A stretch of 64,000 nucleotides of DNA. It comes from an uncultured delta proteobacterium (GTDB lineage: Bacteria; Myxococcota_A; UBA9160; JAFDET01). Location: contig CAMYLJ010000006.1 in the NCBI GenBank assembly GCA_947259215.1, forward strand, positions 60,163 through 124,162, written 5' to 3'. Of this stretch, positions 35,612 through 43,321 are shown one piece after another; the stretch's first letter is position 1; every line of letters starts with the position of its first letter. The position numbers and the translations under genes are program-made. Under the pieces are notes generated by a model. That model saw only the letters and a list, made by a program, of their open reading frames with translations. It ran no database searches and had not been told where the DNA came from.

Positions 35612-35737
35612 ATGATCTGGAACGCGGACCATACCCAGCGGCATCCCATCGTCGCCGTCCGCCGGCCCGGCTGCTCGTCCCTCGACGCCACGGGCCAGAC
35701 GGTCTGTGGCGTCTTCGTCGATCGGAGCACGCGGTAA
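35612..35737 (+). CDS. candidate 41-aa small protein
   Basis: An ATG at 35612 follows AGGAGGAG (35595-35602) at 9 nt and opens a 41-codon frame ending TAA at 35737. An ATG at 35591 in the same frame would add seven residues. The peptide begins MIWNADHTQRHPIVAVRRPG, contains two cysteines (CSSLDATGQTVC) and has no signal or membrane segment. It resembles nothing I know. A promoter lies directly upstream and a hairpin-rich region directly downstream, so it may be a true small protein or a leader peptide. Confidence 0.35.
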   Translation: MIWNADHTQRHPIVAVRRPGCSSLDATGQTVCGVFVDRSTR

Positions 35738-35892
35738 CTACCGCGTCGGATTCCCCACCAGCGCAGGGCCTCCTGCCACGCCGGGGAACCGGCGCGGGGG
35801 AGGAGTGTCTCTCGAAGCAGAGCAGCCGGGCGGGCGCCCGGCTCCGTGCGTGGGTCAGGGCGGGCATACCGAGGGAGCACGGAGCCGGGCGC
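35729..35892 (+). other. hairpin-rich non-coding region upstream of an exported protein gene
   Basis: Four perfect stems follow one another: ACGCGGT/ACCGCGT (35729-35746), GCAGG/CCTGC (35763-35776), CGCCGG/CCGGCG closed by a GGAA tetraloop (35779-35794), and a 16-bp stem GCGCCCGGCTCCGTGC (35834-35849) with its complement at 35877-35892, 27-nt loop. No U-tract follows the last stem. The 430 bp between 35515 and 35945 otherwise hold only the small ORF and its promoter. This could be a structured 5' leader or a small RNA; no known riboswitch class was recognised. Confidence 0.4.
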
Positions 35893-35945
35893 AGCGGGAA
35901 CGGCCGCAGCTCGAGTGGAGAGTGCGGACGGACGAAGGGTGAGAG

Positions 35946-36698
35946 ATGGAACGACTCGCCGGGGTTGTCGTCGCGGTCGGGGTCGCGCTGGCCGCTTCCG
36001 CGGGAGCCACGTGCCCGGAGCAGGACGCGCTGCTGCGGGTGGGCACGCGCCACTACTGCGCCGAGGATCTGGCGCCCGACCCGGATCGCGCGGTGGCGGG
36101 CCACGTCTGGGAGGCGGTGCGCGCCGACGTCGTGGCGCGCGAGGGCATCGCCGTGACCGACGAGGACGTGCGCGCCTTCCACGAGGCCCACGAGACCCTC
36201 GCGGCCCGTGGTCGCGAGGAGCAGAAGGCGCAGCGGCGTCGGCTGGAAGCCGAGCTGGCGGCGCCGGACGTGGATCCGGCCGAGCGGAAGCGAGCCGAGC
36301 AGCAGCTCGCGACGCTGGAGCAGATCGCCGCCTCGGATCGTCAGCTCGAGCGGGACCTGGCGCAGCTCAAGGCCGAGGAGCGGGAGCGCTTCGACGAGGG
36401 TCAGCGCAAGATGGCCGAGCACTTCGTCCTCGGCTGGAAGATCGACCGCGCGCTCTACGCCCGTCACGGGGGCGTCGTGATCTTCCAGCAGGCCAATCCC
36501 TTCGAGCCGGTGGGGGCCTACCGGGCGGAACTCGAGGCGCACGAGCAGGCGGGAACCTTCGCAATCCTCGACCCGGAGCTCCGCCAGGGGTTCTGGCACT
36601 ACTACACCGACATGGGGCACAACGAGATCCCGGCGGACGCCGAGGACTTTGCCGTCCCGTGGTGGCTGCGTGCCGTGGACTCGCCGACCTCGGACTGA
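35946..36698 (+). CDS. exported coiled-coil protein of unknown function
   Basis: 250 aa. A signal peptide (1-21, AGATC) precedes the mature domain. Residues 50-80 resemble the helical N-terminus of SurA-type chaperones (VAREGIAVTDEDVRAFHEA). Residues 85-155 are a strongly charged coiled coil rich in Glu, Arg and Gln. The last 90 residues contain WKIDRALYARHGG and WHYYTDMGHNEIPADAEDF. No catalytic motif is seen. A periplasmic chaperone or binding protein is possible. GGGTGAGAG precedes the ATG; the long upstream region is hairpin-rich. Confidence 0.7.
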   Translation: MERLAGVVVAVGVALAASAGATCPEQDALLRVGTRHYCAEDLAPDPDRAVAGHVWEAVRADVVAREGIAVTDEDVRAFHEAHETLAARGREEQKAQRRRLEAELAAPDVDPAERKRAEQQLATLEQIAASDRQLERDLAQLKAEERERFDEGQRKMAEHFVLGWKIDRALYARHGGVVIFQQANPFEPVGAYRAELEAHEQAGTFAILDPELRQGFWHYYTDMGHNEIPADAEDFAVPWWLRAVDSPTSD

Positions 36699-36710
36699 AA
36701 CGGCCCCGGC

Positions 36711-37643
36711 CTACCGGACGAGCTCGAGCCGGTCTCCGTGCCAGCGCACCACCCGATCATCGCGGGCGACGTCGTTCCAGGCGAACCCGGCCAGCAGCGC
36801 ACGGGGCGTGGTGGGCGCTTCGTCCGGCCGCAGCCCGGCGGCGTGTGCGAGGAACCCGCAGAGCTCCTCGGGCGTGCAGTGGGCGCGGAGCGCCTCGGCG
36901 CCGACGGCCCCGTGCAGCTTGGCGAGCTTGCCGCCGCGCTCCTCCAGCAGCAGCAGGTGGTGGCGGTAGGCCGGCGTCGGCAGGTCGAGGAGCCGCTGGA
37001 GCGCCACCTGGATCGCGGTGGTGTCGGCCAGGTCGCGCCCTCGCACCACGCGGGTCACGCCGGCGGCGTCGTCGTCCACCACCGACGCCAGGTGGTACGC
37101 CACGGCGCCGTCGCGCCGGCGCACCACGGGATCGCCCTGCACGGCTTCCGGGTCTCCCGACAGCGAGGCTCCGCTCTCGTCGCGCAGCTCGATCCGGCCC
37201 AGGGGGAGACGCAGGCGCAGGGGCTCGTCGCTCTGGCGCCAGCCGCCGCTTGGGAGCGGCCGCCCGCGGCAGCTGCCGGGGTAGCGGAAGCTTCCGTCGG
37301 GCGCGGGCTCTGCGCCGGTGCGGATGTCGCTGCGGCTGCAACGGCACGGGTAGAGCAGCCCGGCAGCGGCCAGCCGGTCGAGGGCCGCCTCGTGGCGCGC
37401 GCGCAGCTGGCTCTGGAGCTGGACCGCGTCCCAGTCGAGGCCGAGCCAGGTCAGGTCGTCGCGCATGGCGCTGGCGCGCGCCGGGGACGAGCGCTGGGGA
37501 TCCAGGTCCTCCAGCCGCAGGATCGCGCGACCGCCGGCCGCGCGCAGGTCGAGCCAGCAGAGCAGCGCGGCGAGCAGGGTTCCGGGATGGGCGGGGCCCG
37601 TGGTGGAGGGCGCGAAGCGCCCGATGGCGGAGGCGCCGGACAC
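36711..37643 (-). CDS. gluQ: glutamyl-Q tRNA(Asp) synthetase
   Basis: 310 aa, the catalytic half of a glutamyl-tRNA synthetase without the anticodon-binding domain. The HIGH-like motif is STTGPAHPG near residue 13; the KMSKS-like motif is [10 protein letters not shown] cysteine pair in YPCRCSRSD with a later Cys (SCRGRP) is the zinc-binding site. GluQ attaches glutamate to queuosine in the wobble position of tRNA-Asp. GTG start. It is the last gene of a minus-strand run, 3 nt after the acyltransferase stop. Confidence 0.93.
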   Translation of the reverse strand: MSGASAIGRFAPSTTGPAHPGTLLAALLCWLDLRAAGGRAILRLEDLDPQRSSPARASAMRDDLTWLGLDWDAVQLQSQLRARHEAALDRLAAAGLLYPCRCSRSDIRTGAEPAPDGSFRYPGSCRGRPLPSGGWRQSDEPLRLRLPLGRIELRDESGASLSGDPEAVQGDPVVRRRDGAVAYHLASVVDDDAAGVTRVVRGRDLADTTAIQVALQRLLDLPTPAYRHHLLLLEERGGKLAKLHGAVGAEALRAHCTPEELCGFLAHAAGLRPDEAPTTPRALLAGFAWNDVARDDRVVRWHGDRLELVR

Positions 37644-37646
37644 GAT

Positions 37647-38288
37647 TCAGGAAGCGGCGGGCCCTTCTTCGGGAAGGCGGATCTCCCCGAAGAGCTCCGG
37701 GTAGCGCCCGGTCTTGTCGGCGTAGAAGTCGCGGATCGCGTCCATGTCCGTACCCACGTCCCCGGTGAGCTCGAAGGCCGGGCCGAAGCCGCCCTCGCGG
37801 CGCGCGTAGTCCAGGTAGGAGAGCCAGATCGGCACCTCGGCGCGCCGCGCGATGTGGTAGAAGCCCGACTTCCAGGTCTCGGCCCGGCCGCGCGTGCCTT
37901 CCGGTGCGATCACGAGCACCAGCTCGTTTTCGCCCGTGAAGAGATCGGCGGCCTGCTTCACCACGCCGTCCCGCCGATGGCGCTCGATCGCGAGGCCGCC
38001 GAGGCGCCGGAAGAGCCAACCCGCGGGACCCACGAACATGCTGTGCTTCATCATGAAGCGCAGGCGGACGCCGTAGACCCAGGCGAAGGCCACCATGAAG
38101 GGCATGTCCCAGTTCGAGGTGTGGGGCGCCGCCAGCACGATGCAGCGCCGGACCTGGGCGGCTTCGCCCGGGGCGGGCACGCGCCAGCCGGTGACTCGCA
38201 GGAACAAGCTCGCGATCTGGCGCTTCAGCAACGGCCCCCCCCCCCCGGCCCTCGGAGCGCGGTCCGGGACGCCGGGAAGGTAACGCAC
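37647..38288 (-). CDS. PlsC-family acyltransferase with a G12 tract near its start
   Basis: 213 aa. Acyltransferase block I is HTSNWDMPF (Hx4D) and block III is APEGTRGR, as in 1-acylglycerol-3-phosphate acyltransferases; a small single-domain type acting on lipids at the membrane. A run of 12 C on the plus strand (38235-38246) encodes the Gly stretch at residues 15-20. Length change in this tract would shift the frame, and a TTG just after it could act as an alternative start. It lies between gluQ and the crotonase gene with short spacing. Confidence 0.85.
   Translation of the reverse strand: MRYLPGVPDRAPRAGGGGPLLKRQIASLFLRVTGWRVPAPGEAAQVRRCIVLAAPHTSNWDMPFMVAFAWVYGVRLRFMMKHSMFVGPAGWLFRRLGGLAIERHRRDGVVKQAADLFTGENELVLVIAPEGTRGRAETWKSGFYHIARRAEVPIWLSYLDYARREGGFGPAFELTGDVGTDMDAIRDFYADKTGRYPELFGEIRLPEEGPAAS
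38235..38246. repeat. 12-nt C homopolymer inside the acyltransferase gene
   Basis: Twelve consecutive C (G on the coding strand) lie about 40 nt into the reading frame. Such tracts are prone to slippage in vivo and to sequencing error. Confidence 0.8.
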
Positions 38289-38297
38289 GGGGAGGCC

Positions 38298-39185
38298 TCA
38301 GTCCTTGCGCGCCGTCGGCCCGCCGGCGTCGGGCTCCCGGACCCGGGCCTGGCCGTCCCCGAAGGCGGCGTCGCGGGCCTTGAAGGCCTCCCGCAGGCCG
38401 AGCTCGCGGACGCGCCGGAAGTACTCCTGGGTCCCCGGCGCCAGGTGAGCGCGGGCGTCGTTCTCGGCCGCCAGACGCTGGAGCGTGCGGGCCCCCATCA
38501 GCTCGAGGCCCAGGTTCACGATCCGCTTGTTGGCCGAGAGCAGGTGGGGGTCGATCCTGGCCAGGCGGTCGAGCAGGTGCTCCACCTCGACTTCCAGCAG
38601 GTCGGCGGGGACCGCCTTCAGGGCCAGCCCGATCCGCGCCGCGTCGGCACCCGAGAGGCAGTCGCCGGTGAGGAGCAGACGCTTCGCCCACTGGGGGCCC
38701 ACGTGATAGAGCCACATCATCGAGGGCGTGGCGCCGAGGTCGCGGGAAGGCGGGAAGCCGATCCGGGCGTCGTCGGAGCAGATCAGCATGTCGCAGAAGA
38801 GCGCGATCACGGTGCCGCCGGCGAGGCAGTGGCCGTGCACCTGGGCGATCACGGGCTTGTGTACGTCGAAGGGCGCGATGTCGAGCTGCTGACCGCGCTC
38901 GATCTCCCAGGCGTCGTCGTCGAAGCTGTCGCGGCGGCGGCCGCGGCGTTCCCCGGCCTCGTCGGGTCGATTCGTGTAGCCCGTGAGGTCGAAGCCCGCG
39001 CAGAAGCTCGGGCCCGCGCCGCGGATCACGCTGGCGTGGACGTCCGGGTCGGCGTCGGCGCGCCACAGGGCCTCGTGGAGGCCCCGGTGCATGGCGGTGC
39101 TGATGGCGTTGTGGCGCTCGGGCCGGTTCAAGGTGATGCGGGCGCGGCCGCGGTCGGTCTCGTAGAGCACGTCGCTGTCGGGCAT
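38298..39185 (-). CDS. enoyl-CoA hydratase/isomerase family protein
   Basis: 295 aa from the ATG at 39185 (the frame extends 45 nt further). Crotonase fold: RITLNRPERHNAIS, SFCAGFDL, and the oxyanion-hole segment AQVHGHCLAGGTV. The region that usually carries the catalytic Glu pair reads ARIGFPPSRDLGATPSMMW, without clear acidic residues at those positions, so the reaction may differ from simple hydration. Likely part of acyl-CoA metabolism with the neighbouring thioesterase and acyltransferase genes. Confidence 0.85.
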   Translation of the reverse strand: MPDSDVLYETDRGRARITLNRPERHNAISTAMHRGLHEALWRADADPDVHASVIRGAGPSFCAGFDLTGYTNRPDEAGERRGRRRDSFDDDAWEIERGQQLDIAPFDVHKPVIAQVHGHCLAGGTVIALFCDMLICSDDARIGFPPSRDLGATPSMMWLYHVGPQWAKRLLLTGDCLSGADAARIGLALKAVPADLLEVEVEHLLDRLARIDPHLLSANKRIVNLGLELMGARTLQRLAAENDARAHLAPGTQEYFRRVRELGLREAFKARDAAFGDGQARVREPDAGGPTARKD

Positions 39186-39226
39186 GCCGCCACGGTGCCG
39201 CGGTCGCGGCCGGGACGCCAGCGGGC

Positions 39227-39726
39227 TCACGGCGGGGGCGCGTCCTCGAAGACCCGCTGGAGGATCACCACGTCCTGCCAGGCGCCGTCGAGGTAGCCGA
39301 CGTCGCGTTGGCGGCCCACGACCTCGTAGCCGTGGCGCTGGTGGAAGCGCACGCTGGCCTCGTTGGCCGCCATCACCTTGGCCACCAGGTGCCGGTAGCC
39401 GGCGGCGCGTGCGCGCGCGAGCAGGGCCTGCTCGAGCTGCGATCCGAGGCCGCGCCCCTGGGCCGCTCGCGCCAGGTAGACGGAGGTCTCGCAGGCGACG
39501 GCGTAGCCGGGGCGGGGCTGTAGCGCGACACGCCGCCCCAGCCGACGACGCCCGCGTCCGTCTCGCACGCGAGCAGGGACTCGCGCGGCGCGAGCGCCGC
39601 GATCCGAGCCGCGAACAGGGCGGGGGCCACGGGCTGCGTGTCCATGGTGGCGCGGCCGGAGGCGATGGCGTCGTTGTAGATCGCCGCCAGCGCGGCGGCG
39701 TCGCCGGGAACGGCGTCGCGGATCAC
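39227..39726 (-). pseudogene. GNAT N-acetyltransferase with a frameshift
   Basis: The N-terminal half reads from a GTG at 39726 (VIRDAVPGDAAALAAIYNDA, then ACETDAGVVGWGGVSRYSP). The C-terminal half continues in another frame (PRPGYAVACETSVYLARAAQ, GRGLGSQLEQALL, YEVVGRQRDVGYLDGAWQDV). One added base in the GGGG run at 39514-39517 would join them into a normal phosphinothricin-acetyltransferase-like protein of about 166 aa, with the acetyl-CoA loop QGRGLG. The GTG overlaps the thioesterase stop (GTGA). Either a real pseudogene or a homopolymer sequencing error. Confidence 0.8.
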
Positions 39727-40142
39727 GCGCGCCGCTTCAGCACCATCTGGGTGCAGCGGAAGAGGGCGATCACCCGCTCCGACGCCTCGTCCTGCACCTC
39801 CACGTCCCAGACGTGGGTGGTGCGGCCCCGGTGGACCGGCCAGGCGCGCGCGGCGATGGCGCCGCCCTCGCGCACCGTGCCGGTGAAGTTGCACTTGAGC
39901 TCCACGGTGGTGAAGAACTCGTCCTCGGCCAGGTGCGCGCCGATTCCGGCCGCGCACAGCCAGTCCGCCAGGGTGATCACCACCGGCGCCCACAGGAAGC
40001 CGGTCCCCGCCACCAGCTCGGGCTTCACGTCCAGGCGCCCGCGCACCTCCTCGGGCTCGATCTGCGTCACCTCGACGCCGACCATGCCCGGGTGTCGCTC
40101 CCGCGCGAAGTCGTTGATGTACTGAACCCGTTCCTGGCTCAT
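39723..40142 (-). CDS. hotdog-fold thioesterase, PaaI-like
   Basis: 139 aa. The hotdog fold shows in LDVKPELVAGTGFLWAPVVI, TLADWLCAAGIGAHL, TTVELKCNFTGTVREGG and AARAWPVHRGRTTHVWDVEV. The catalytic Asp/Glu region of PaaI enzymes corresponds to VITLADWLC. It probably hydrolyses an acyl-CoA thioester. The ATG at 40142 lies 5 nt after the VOC gene stop; its own stop overlaps the acetyltransferase start. Confidence 0.85.
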   Translation of the reverse strand: MSQERVQYINDFARERHPGMVGVEVTQIEPEEVRGRLDVKPELVAGTGFLWAPVVITLADWLCAAGIGAHLAEDEFFTTVELKCNFTGTVREGGAIAARAWPVHRGRTTHVWDVEVQDEASERVIALFRCTQMVLKRRA

Positions 40143-40147
40143 GCGGC

Positions 40148-40549
40148 TCAGTCGCGGGAGGCGAAGGCGTCGAAGATGCGACCGTCGGCCTGGATCAGCT
40201 CGATCTGGTTGCCGTCGGGGTCGCGCAGGAAGATCTGGCCCTGCTTGGGAAGCGGGATGAAGGCGATGCCGGCCGCCTCGAGGTCGGCGGCCGCCTCCTC
40301 GTAGCTCTCGATCGCGAAGGCCGCGTGGTTGGCGATCGGGTTGGTCTGGCCGGGGGGCGTACCCGTGTCGACGCCGTCCGGCGCCTGGATCAGGTGCACC
40401 TCGATCGCACCCACGCCGTACCAGACGCCCGGGAAGCCGAAGTCCGGCCGCTCGATGCTCTCGAAGCCCAGGACCGTCTCGTAGAAGGTGCGGGCCCGCT
40501 CGAGGTCCGAGACGGCGAACGACACGTGGTGGCCGGAGCGGACCTTCAT
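40148..40549 (-). CDS. VOC-family (glyoxalase/bleomycin-resistance fold) protein
   Basis: 133 aa. Two beta-alpha-beta-beta-beta units are visible: HHVSFAVSDLERARTFYETV with VWYGVGAIEVHLIQAPDG, and NHAAFAIESYEEAAADLEAA with IFLRDPDGNQIELIQADG. Metal-ligand candidates are His8, Glu53, His75 and Glu117, positions used in glyoxalase I and ring-cleaving dioxygenases. Substrate unknown. It sits between the hydrolase and thioesterase genes. Confidence 0.85.
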   Translation of the reverse strand: MKVRSGHHVSFAVSDLERARTFYETVLGFESIERPDFGFPGVWYGVGAIEVHLIQAPDGVDTGTPPGQTNPIANHAAFAIESYEEAAADLEAAGIAFIPLPKQGQIFLRDPDGNQIELIQADGRIFDAFASRD

Positions 40550-40573
40550 GGCCGCCAGGATACCACGCGGGGC

Positions 40574-41839
40574 TCAGGCCGCGGTGCCGCGCGGGGTCTC
40601 CACGTGGCGCGACCAGGCCCAGCCCAGGAAGCGCTCCACGCCGCGCACCACGTGCCGGGTGCGCAGCGAGTGGAAGACCTCGAACGCGTGCTGCGCCAGG
40701 GGCAGCTCGGCGTAGGCCACGGGCGCGTTCGACTTCTCCCGCAGCACGCGCACGAAGTCCCGTGCCTCGCCCACGGGCGCCAGGCTGTCGTGGCTGCCGT
40801 GGATCACGAAGAAGGGCGGCGCATCGGGGCGCACGCGCGCGATCGGCGAGGCCCGCTCGAAGTCCTCCGGGTGATCGGCGAGGGAGCGCTTCATCACCAC
40901 GCGCTCCAGGAAGCTCCCCAGCCCGTTCCCGTGGTCGTGGCCGAAGCGGTTGGTCCAGTCGTAGACGCCGTAGAAGGGCACGCAGGCGTCGACCCGCGTG
41001 TCCACGGTCTCGAAGCCGGGCTGGTATTCCGGGTCGTTTGGCGTCAGGCCGATCATGGCCGTCAGGTGTCCTCCGGCGGAGCCGCCCGTCACGGCCAGGA
41101 AGTCCGGGTCGCCGCCGTGCTCGGCGATGTGGGTCCGGATCCAGGCGATGGCGCGCTTCAGGTCCACCAGATGGTCCGGAAAGGTGGCCTTGGGCGAGAG
41201 CCGGTAGTTGGCCGCCACACAGATCCAGCCGCGGGCCGCCAGGTGGTTCAGGAGCGGCAGGGCCTGCTGGCGCTTGTGTCCGATCACCCAGGCGCCGCCG
41301 TGCACCTGGAGCAGGACCGGCGCGCCGGGCGCCCCGCTGCGCGGTCGGTAGACGTCCAGCCGGTGGCGGCGATCCCGGTCGTCCGCGTAGGGGATGTTGC
41401 GTTCCACCGCGACGTCGCGGTCGTAGAGCAGGAAGGGCACGGCCAGGTGGCGTCGCGGCGCTCGCCGCTCGAGCCCCGCGGCCCGCTCCCGGTCGAGCTC
41501 GCTGTCGTACTCGCTGCCCAGGGCGCTCCGGAGCGCCGTCTCGACCACGTCGGCGCTGCGATTCGCCACCAGCACCATGCCCAGCAGCGCCGCCCAGGAC
41601 GCGAGGGTGATGCCCAGGCCGAGCCAGCCGGGCCAGGCGGAGAGGGCGCCCATCCACACGAAGAACACCGTGGCGGCGACCTGCCAGGCGAAGTGGTGGG
41701 CGGCGAGCTCCCCGGTGAGCCAGCCCGCGAAGAAGCTCGGCACCGACGTCGCGCCGCGCCGCAGGCGGGGCAGGTAGGCGTTGAACGTGAACCAGGCGCC
41801 GATCAGCGTGACGATCAGGAAGGCCCAGGGCCAGGACAC
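40574..41839 (-). CDS. membrane-anchored alpha/beta hydrolase (hormone-sensitive-lipase type)
   Basis: 421 aa, GTG start. Residues 1-92 contain three hydrophobic segments that anchor the protein. The hydrolase domain (about 150-415) has the oxyanion motif HGGAW (180-184), nucleophile Ser254 in GGSAGG, a later acid Asp in HGSHDSLAP and His in QHAFEVF. This is the HSL/BD-FAE esterase pattern. The promoter (TACAAT at 41872-41867 on the minus strand) overlaps that of the divergent P450 gene. Confidence 0.87.
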   Translation of the reverse strand: MSWPWAFLIVTLIGAWFTFNAYLPRLRRGATSVPSFFAGWLTGELAAHHFAWQVAATVFFVWMGALSAWPGWLGLGITLASWAALLGMVLVANRSADVVETALRSALGSEYDSELDRERAAGLERRAPRRHLAVPFLLYDRDVAVERNIPYADDRDRRHRLDVYRPRSGAPGAPVLLQVHGGAWVIGHKRQQALPLLNHLAARGWICVAANYRLSPKATFPDHLVDLKRAIAWIRTHIAEHGGDPDFLAVTGGSAGGHLTAMIGLTPNDPEYQPGFETVDTRVDACVPFYGVYDWTNRFGHDHGNGLGSFLERVVMKRSLADHPEDFERASPIARVRPDAPPFFVIHGSHDSLAPVGEARDFVRVLREKSNAPVAYAELPLAQHAFEVFHSLRTRHVVRGVERFLGWAWSRHVETPRGTAA

Positions 41840-41866
41840 CGTGACTCATCCTCCGAGCTGCGCGTG

Positions 41867-41897
41867 ATTGTAGAGGATAGCGCGCTTCGCCTAGACT
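41867..41897. promoter_or_regulatory. divergent promoters of the hydrolase and P450 genes
   Basis: For the P450, TTGTAG (41868-41873), an 18-nt spacer and TAGACT (41892-41897). For the hydrolase, TACAAT on the minus strand (41872-41867). The -35 of one overlaps the -10 of the other, so transcription may be mutually exclusive. Confidence 0.45.
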
Positions 41898-41920
41898 CCC
41901 CGCCGAACGAGAGGAAGCGC

Positions 41921-43129
41921 ATGTCTGCACCGAACCCGGATCCGGAAGCCCGCACCGTCAACCTCTTCGCGCCCGAGTTCGCGCGCTGCCCGCAGGAAGT
42001 CTACGCGCGCATGCACGCGGAGTGCCCCGTCGCGCGCGCCGCCATCACGAACTCGCCGGTGATCTCGCGCTACGAGGACGTGATCTGGGCCCTGCGGCAT
42101 CCGGACCTCTTCTCCTCGGAGATGGAGCTCCAGATGGCGCTCGGCACCGAGCGCCCGATGATTCCCCAGCAGATCGATCCGCCGGCGCAGACGCGCTACC
42201 GCAAGCTTCTCGACCCCCACTTCTCGCGCAAGAAGATGGCGGAGCTCGAGCCGGACATGCGGGGCTACGCCAACGACCTGATCGACCGCTTCATCGACGC
42301 CGGCCGCTGTGACTTCGACCCGGACTTCGCCGTGCCGCTGCCCTGCACCGCCTTCCTGCGCCTGATCGGGCTGCCGCTGTCGGATCTCGAGTTCTTCCTG
42401 GAGCTGAAGAACGGGATCATCCGGCCGCAGTTGAAGACCCAGAGCATCGACCAGGAGGTGAACCGCACGGCGCGTGTCGAGTCCGGCCGCCAGATCTACG
42501 CCTACTTCGAGGAGGTGATCGACGACCGCACGGCACGGCCGGGCGACGACCTGATGACCCAGCTGGTGCACGCCGAGATCGGGGGCGAGCGCCTCTCCCG
42601 CAACGAGATCCTCGACATCTGCTTCCTGCTGCTGCTGGCGGGGCTCGACACCGTGACCGCCACCCTAGGCTGCAACATCGCCTACCTGGCCGCCAACCCG
42701 AAGCAGCGCCGCTCGCTGGTGGAGAAGCCGGAGCTCACCGATGGCGCCGTGGAGGAGCTGCTGCGCTGGGAGACGCCGGTCACCGGCGTGCCCCGGGTGG
42801 CGCGCAAGGACATGACGGTCGGCGGCCTGGAGATCAAGGAAGGCGAGCTCGTGACGCTGCTGCTCGGCGCCGCCGACATCGACGCCGACGAGTTCGAGGC
42901 GTCCGACCGCGTGGACTTCGAGCGCGCCCGCAACCGCCACCTGGCCTTCGGCGGCGGCCCCCATCGCTGCCTCGGATCCCACCTGGCGCGCATGGAGCTG
43001 CGGGTCGCGATGCAGGAGTGGCACCGGCGCATCCCGGAGTACCAGGTCGCGCCGGGCGAGGCGCCCCGCTACAGCCCGGGGATCCGCGAGGTCCTGTACC
43101 TGCCGCTCGTCTGGGACGCGCCCCGGTGA
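41921..43129 (+). CDS. cytochrome P450
   Basis: 402 aa soluble bacterial P450. The I-helix oxygen-activating motif is AGLDT (240-244), ExxR is Glu279-Arg282, and the heme loop FGGGPHRCLGSHLAR places the thiolate Cys at 350. GAGAGGAAG precedes the ATG. It hydroxylates a small hydrophobic compound with electrons from a ferredoxin; the very next gene encodes one, overlapping by GTGA. Its cluster with an acyl-CoA synthetase, DUF35 and thiolase-fold gene suggests terpenoid- or steroid-like substrates, as inference. Confidence 0.95.
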   Translation: MSAPNPDPEARTVNLFAPEFARCPQEVYARMHAECPVARAAITNSPVISRYEDVIWALRHPDLFSSEMELQMALGTERPMIPQQIDPPAQTRYRKLLDPHFSRKKMAELEPDMRGYANDLIDRFIDAGRCDFDPDFAVPLPCTAFLRLIGLPLSDLEFFLELKNGIIRPQLKTQSIDQEVNRTARVESGRQIYAYFEEVIDDRTARPGDDLMTQLVHAEIGGERLSRNEILDICFLLLLAGLDTVTATLGCNIAYLAANPKQRRSLVEKPELTDGAVEELLRWETPVTGVPRVARKDMTVGGLEIKEGELVTLLLGAADIDADEFEASDRVDFERARNRHLAFGGGPHRCLGSHLARMELRVAMQEWHRRIPEYQVAPGEAPRYSPGIREVLYLPLVWDAPR

Positions 43130-43317
43130 AGGTCCGCGTGGACGCGGCCGCCTGCGTAGGGCACGGTCGCTGTTACGAGCTGGCGCCCGGGGTCTTCGGT
43201 GAGGACGAGCGCGGCCACTGCCGCGTGCTCCTCCCGGACGTCCCGCCCGAGCAGCAGAAGCCGGCGCGGGCGGCCGAGGCGAACTGCCCCGAGCGCGCGA
43301 TCCAGATCGAGGCCTGA
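43126..43317 (+). CDS. 3Fe-4S ferredoxin of the P450 type
   Basis: 63 aa from a GTG that overlaps the P450 stop. Cluster ligands are Cys10 and Cys16 in CVGHGRC and Cys54 in NCPERAI; the usual fourth position is His13, as in [3Fe-4S] ferredoxins that serve bacterial P450s. The overlap makes an equimolar P450-ferredoxin pair likely. Confidence 0.93.
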   Translation: MKVRVDAAACVGHGRCYELAPGVFGEDERGHCRVLLPDVPPEQQKPARAAEANCPERAIQIEA

Positions 43318-43321
43318 GGCG

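Noticed and set aside
35738..35800. Resemblance to a B12-box (cobalamin riboswitch) on the minus strand
   Set aside because: Only the box-like GCAGGAGGCCCTGC is similar; the other conserved parts and a cobalamin-related gene on that strand are missing.
39723..41930. 735-codon minus-strand frame spanning hotdog, VOC and hydrolase genes
   Set aside because: Only its last 139 codons are the thioesterase; the rest is a shadow of the VOC and hydrolase genes in another frame.
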